NCBI RefSeq assembly: GCF_015706575.1
Contig: NW_024037069.1
Span: forward strand, 33,005,315 to 33,069,314
Direction: 5' to 3'
Source of the DNA: Patiria miniata
Taxonomy: Eukaryota > Echinodermata > Asteroidea > Valvatida > Asterinidae
DNA length: 64,000 bases
Made by a program: the position numbers and the translations under genes. A model generated the notes under the pieces. That model had not been told where the DNA came from, made no database searches, and saw only the letters and a list, made by a program, of their open reading frames with translations. This document shows positions 61,281 through 64,000 of this stretch, piece by piece (within the stretch, counting starts at the first letter, position 1; each line of letters starts with the position of its first letter).

Positions 61281-61679
61281 GGGTGCTAGTGAGAATCGCT
61301 TTTATTTCTCACATATACTTCAAAAACAAGGATAAGCTAAAATAAACGTGCCCGTATTCCACTTTTTTTGTCTTGCCCTAAAAAAAAATGTGTAGCGGGA
61401 ATTATTTCTAGAATGAATATCAGTCCACAAGGAATTAATCCATCGGACATTAAATCAACTCAAACCGAAGCGCATGTCTATGTAAGTAGCGAGTAGGGTA
61501 AATGGAATGGTTGAAGTAATTAGTGTGAGGGGTAGAAGCAGAGGCAATATCCCTGCAATCAAACAACTGAAAATAAAACAAAATAGAAGGAAACGCTGTA
61601 AAAAAAATTGAAAATTTTTTTATGAGCACACTTTTTTCTCTAAAAGTACACACAAATAAAGCGCGAATGCTAGGCCTAC

Positions 61680-61880
61680 CTTGATATCATTGTTTTCCTT
61701 GATGTACTTGTAGCTAGATGAAGGTGTAGGCTTGTAGGACACCTTAAATTCTGTCACAAGATGTAAGGTCCAGGCCAGTTTATTTCCTTGTGTGATGACG
61801 CCAGAAACCCTAGTCGTTTGGAGGAGATCCACTTCAATCCAACAGGGCGGGCTATCATGAGCACATAAACCAAAGAGACT
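61680..61880 (-). CDS. Isolated discoidin (F5/8 type C) domain exon, partial gene
   Basis: Minus-strand exon with donor gtaggc directly after 61680. It encodes 'LFGLCAHDSPPCWIEVDLLQ', then TTRVSGVITQGNKLAWTLHL, then VTEFKVSYKPTPSSSYKYIK and ENNDIK. The core 'W-I-x-VDL-x-x-TTRV-x-GVITQG' followed by 'V-x-x-F-K-V-S-Y' and a 'Y-x-E-N-x-x-x-K' exon end is the discoidin/F5-8C signature of secreted or membrane adhesion proteins. The upstream (61880) boundary is uncertain and the usual N-terminal strand of the domain is poorly conserved. I find neither the preceding nor the following exon in the window, so it is either part of a gene with very long introns or an orphan or decayed exon. Confidence 0.72.
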
Positions 61881-62944
61881 CATCAGTGTCATTGATAACC
61901 AAGGGCACATTGAAGGTTGCAGACTGGATTTCCCCGTGATTACATGAAACATTAAACCACGTGACATGCAAGTACGCATGCGCTAATCTGAATGGATAGG
62001 GACAGGAGCCGATATCGCACGATTACTATGTGTTTTACATTTATTGTCTCCTTTCGTGATATAATAATCGAATTCAGTCGCTACTATCTGTAGACCCTAT
62101 TTGAAAAATGTATATGCTTATCATATCCAACAGGACTGAATCGGTATAGTCTAATATAACAAACCGACGCATATGAAATTAGCAAAACGTCATTACTTTA
62201 ATTATCTAAGTTTGGTGAGGATCCATTCACGGTTGCAAAAGCTTGCCAGTCTTTCAACCCGGCGTAGTTTTGGTCCAAGGCGGAAGTTTTTTTTTTTGTT
62301 CCCGTATTCAGCCGGTCTCTGAAATACAAAACACCGTCAAACTGCGGCGGTGGTGGTAGACGGCACAATCAAAACGATGAAACAAATTCAGTCTTGGGAC
62401 TTTAGCAGTGGGACCCATGAGATTCCGAGCATATCAAGCGCACGTAAGGGTTACTTGGAAATTCTCAGGGTCGTAAAATCTAATCATGTTGATAGCGCCC
62501 TCTAGGGCCGAGATAGTTTAACGGCGCTTGTCAGGGATTGGGCGAAATAAACCCCTCCTCATGCGAGTGACAAGTTGGAAATGAAAGCGTAAAGTTAGGT
62601 CTTACTATCTAAGGTGAATGATACCCACCGAGACCAAACCTGGAAGATGTCAACAAAATAACCAACTCTTCATTTGTATGCGAGAGTTGAATGACTGGCC
62701 ATCAGTTTGGCTACTTCGATGCGTGCCCGATGGATGATAAGCCACATTAACCTAATGAATGGATAGTGGTAGAAATGGCGTAATGGTTATTGGAATACGT
62801 ATGATCGTAATACCAATTCTGGTATGGACTCGGTTGCGTCGTTCATCAGCAGAATGGACGCTGGTTACCTCCAACTTTCTTGATTAAGTTCGACTATCTA
62901 TACTAACAAAACCAAACTACTCCATGTACCCCGACGATACACCA
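61881..62944. other. Non-coding, no supported gene
   Basis: I looked for further discoidin exons on the minus strand and did not recognise one. No repeat family is clear. Confidence 0.4.
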
Positions 62945-64000
62945 TGCTTTTTTTACTGATAGGATTGTGGTAGCACTCAAATTTAATCGCTCTATTTGAG
63001 GACATGGTCTATTGTTGCAGAAATAAAGCTCTTTGAGAAATTAAACGACTGCATATTTGCTTGAAGCTTGCAAAATAAACGACCGAAGTCCAACGACCTC
63101 GGCAGTGTGGTACGTGATTGTTGGTTGCTTGAGATAAATTGAGTTCGCAAAGAGGGAATGGCGGTTACCGTCAGACACTGGCACAGGTGGGGATGAACTC
63201 GAAATGAAACAACACAACTTTGGAACAGAAGACGAAAGCCTTCCAGGCAGTGACGTAACTAGGGTTAACATTCCGAGGGGGCACCTAGGGCTGCGCACAT
63301 TTTTCAAAGGGGGGGGGGGGGGTGGGGGCACCCGAAGGCAAGTGATATATATATATGGTGGGGGAGGGGCACCCAGGTAGGGGTGGGTGGGGTGGTTGGG
63401 GTCACGGAAAGCCGCTGGGGAAAGCGTGCCCAGCACCCCGCCCCCCTCCCCCACCCGTAGTAATGCCACTCCTTCAAGGATGCGACAGTCAGGCAGGGGT
63501 GAATGACATGTGGGGAAGTTGGATTAATACAGGAAAGGATGGTTGATGGCAAATTAGACACGGCATGGTTGCTGAGCAACCAAAAGTGAAAAACAGATAT
63601 TTTGTTGTCCGAGAAAAGACTGGAATATTTCATCACGGTTTCCGTCAAACACTGGAGTGTACTTTCCATTGGTTTCAGTGGAATCAAATTACTCACAGGG
63701 GTCTACTTTCATGACAGTTTATTCAATGCATGTTTCGAAATTCTCAGAACCATATTCGCTATAGACTGTTTTTAGAATTAATGTAAAATACTTGTGTTTT
63801 GTACCGGAAGGTGATTATATTTTCTACTCGTGTTTTATATACCATTTTATAGTCAAAATAAATATTCAAACAACACACTAAGCAAAATACCACATAAATG
63901 TAGATTAAAACCCTTAACAAATGCCCTTATACAGCAGCTTAAAGGTTAGTGACTTTGGTTGTTGTTTTTGTGTGTGAAACAGCCACTATACGTAACTTCT
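62945..64000. repeat. Diverged duplicate segment, copy 2 (to the window edge)
   Basis: Second copy of 59850-60675, in the same orientation, interrupted by a MITE at 63248-63471 and with further indels after 63660. It still matches at the right edge ('acagcagcttaaaggtt' against 'acagcagcgtaaaggtt'), so the duplicate may continue beyond the window. Confidence 0.8.
63248..63471. mobile_element. hAT-type MITE (CAGTGACGTAACTA ends) with target duplication and known empty site
   Basis: Ends CAGTGACGTAACTAGGG and CCCGTAGTAATGCCACTC are imperfect inverses. The flanking octamers cttccagg (63240-63247) and cttcaagg (63472-63479) match at 7 of 8. The paralogous copy reads a single cctccagg there (60148-60155), which confirms both boundaries. 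The interior is G/C runs and a short (ta)n. Length 224 bp. Frames in it (63041-63469 and 63304-63696 on -) are chance. Confidence 0.88.

Noticed and set aside
1-64000. Retroviral, LTR, Polinton or other capsid-bearing elements
   Set aside because: No reverse transcriptase, integrase, protease, capsid or envelope motif and no long terminal direct repeat was recognised on either strand.

Overview
The window is animal nuclear DNA: AT-rich, intron-rich and full of short DNA transposons. The gene content (a Tie-like/R2B-like receptor phosphatase, an MPV17-family gene, an intronless adenosine-receptor-like GPCR, a discoidin exon), the tRNA-derived SINE-like repeats and the many short foldback elements suggest a marine invertebrate deuterostome. 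An echinoderm is my best guess, but that is inference. I see no rRNA, no functional tRNA, no CRISPR, no bacterial operon and no retroviral or LTR element.

Layout. (1) 1-15 kb, + strand: the 3' end of an MPV17L2-like gene, with an internal exon (832-908) and two phase-compatible terminal exons (3906-4046 and 10905-11036). The second terminal exon sits inside a 3.3 kb segment that was recently duplicated in tandem; the second copy has lost that exon. (2) 15-26.5 kb: no gene that I can support; repeats, including a 729-bp hAT-like element and a roughly 2.2 kb region with repeated TGACGTCATC motifs. (3) 26577-27737, - strand: a complete intronless class A GPCR resembling adenosine receptors. (4) 28-35 kb: a SINE-like element, a 2.24 kb hAT-like element with a perfect 8-bp target duplication, and a MITE whose insertion junction was later triplicated. 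(5) 35523-58376, + strand: a receptor tyrosine phosphatase gene that I reconstruct in 32 exons (5,496 nt, 1,831 aa). (6) 58.4-64 kb: an isolated discoidin (F5/8 type C) exon on the - strand, a tRNA-like repeat, and a diverged pair of about 0.8-1 kb duplicates, one of which caught a hAT MITE.

The most notable object is the receptor phosphatase. Its N-terminal half (two Ig-like domains, then EGF-like repeats) follows the ectodomain of Tie receptor tyrosine kinases block by block. Its cytoplasmic half is a tandem tyrosine phosphatase most like the R2B (PTPRK/M/T/U) class, with an intact first domain and a second domain lacking its catalytic Arg and Asp. A Tie-type kinase ectodomain thus sits on a phosphatase. 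Between them are seven FN3-like exons, six of which alternate between two types. All extracellular introns are phase 1, which fits exon shuffling. Two introns use GC donors, and the protein ends in a YENY motif of the Grb2-binding kind.
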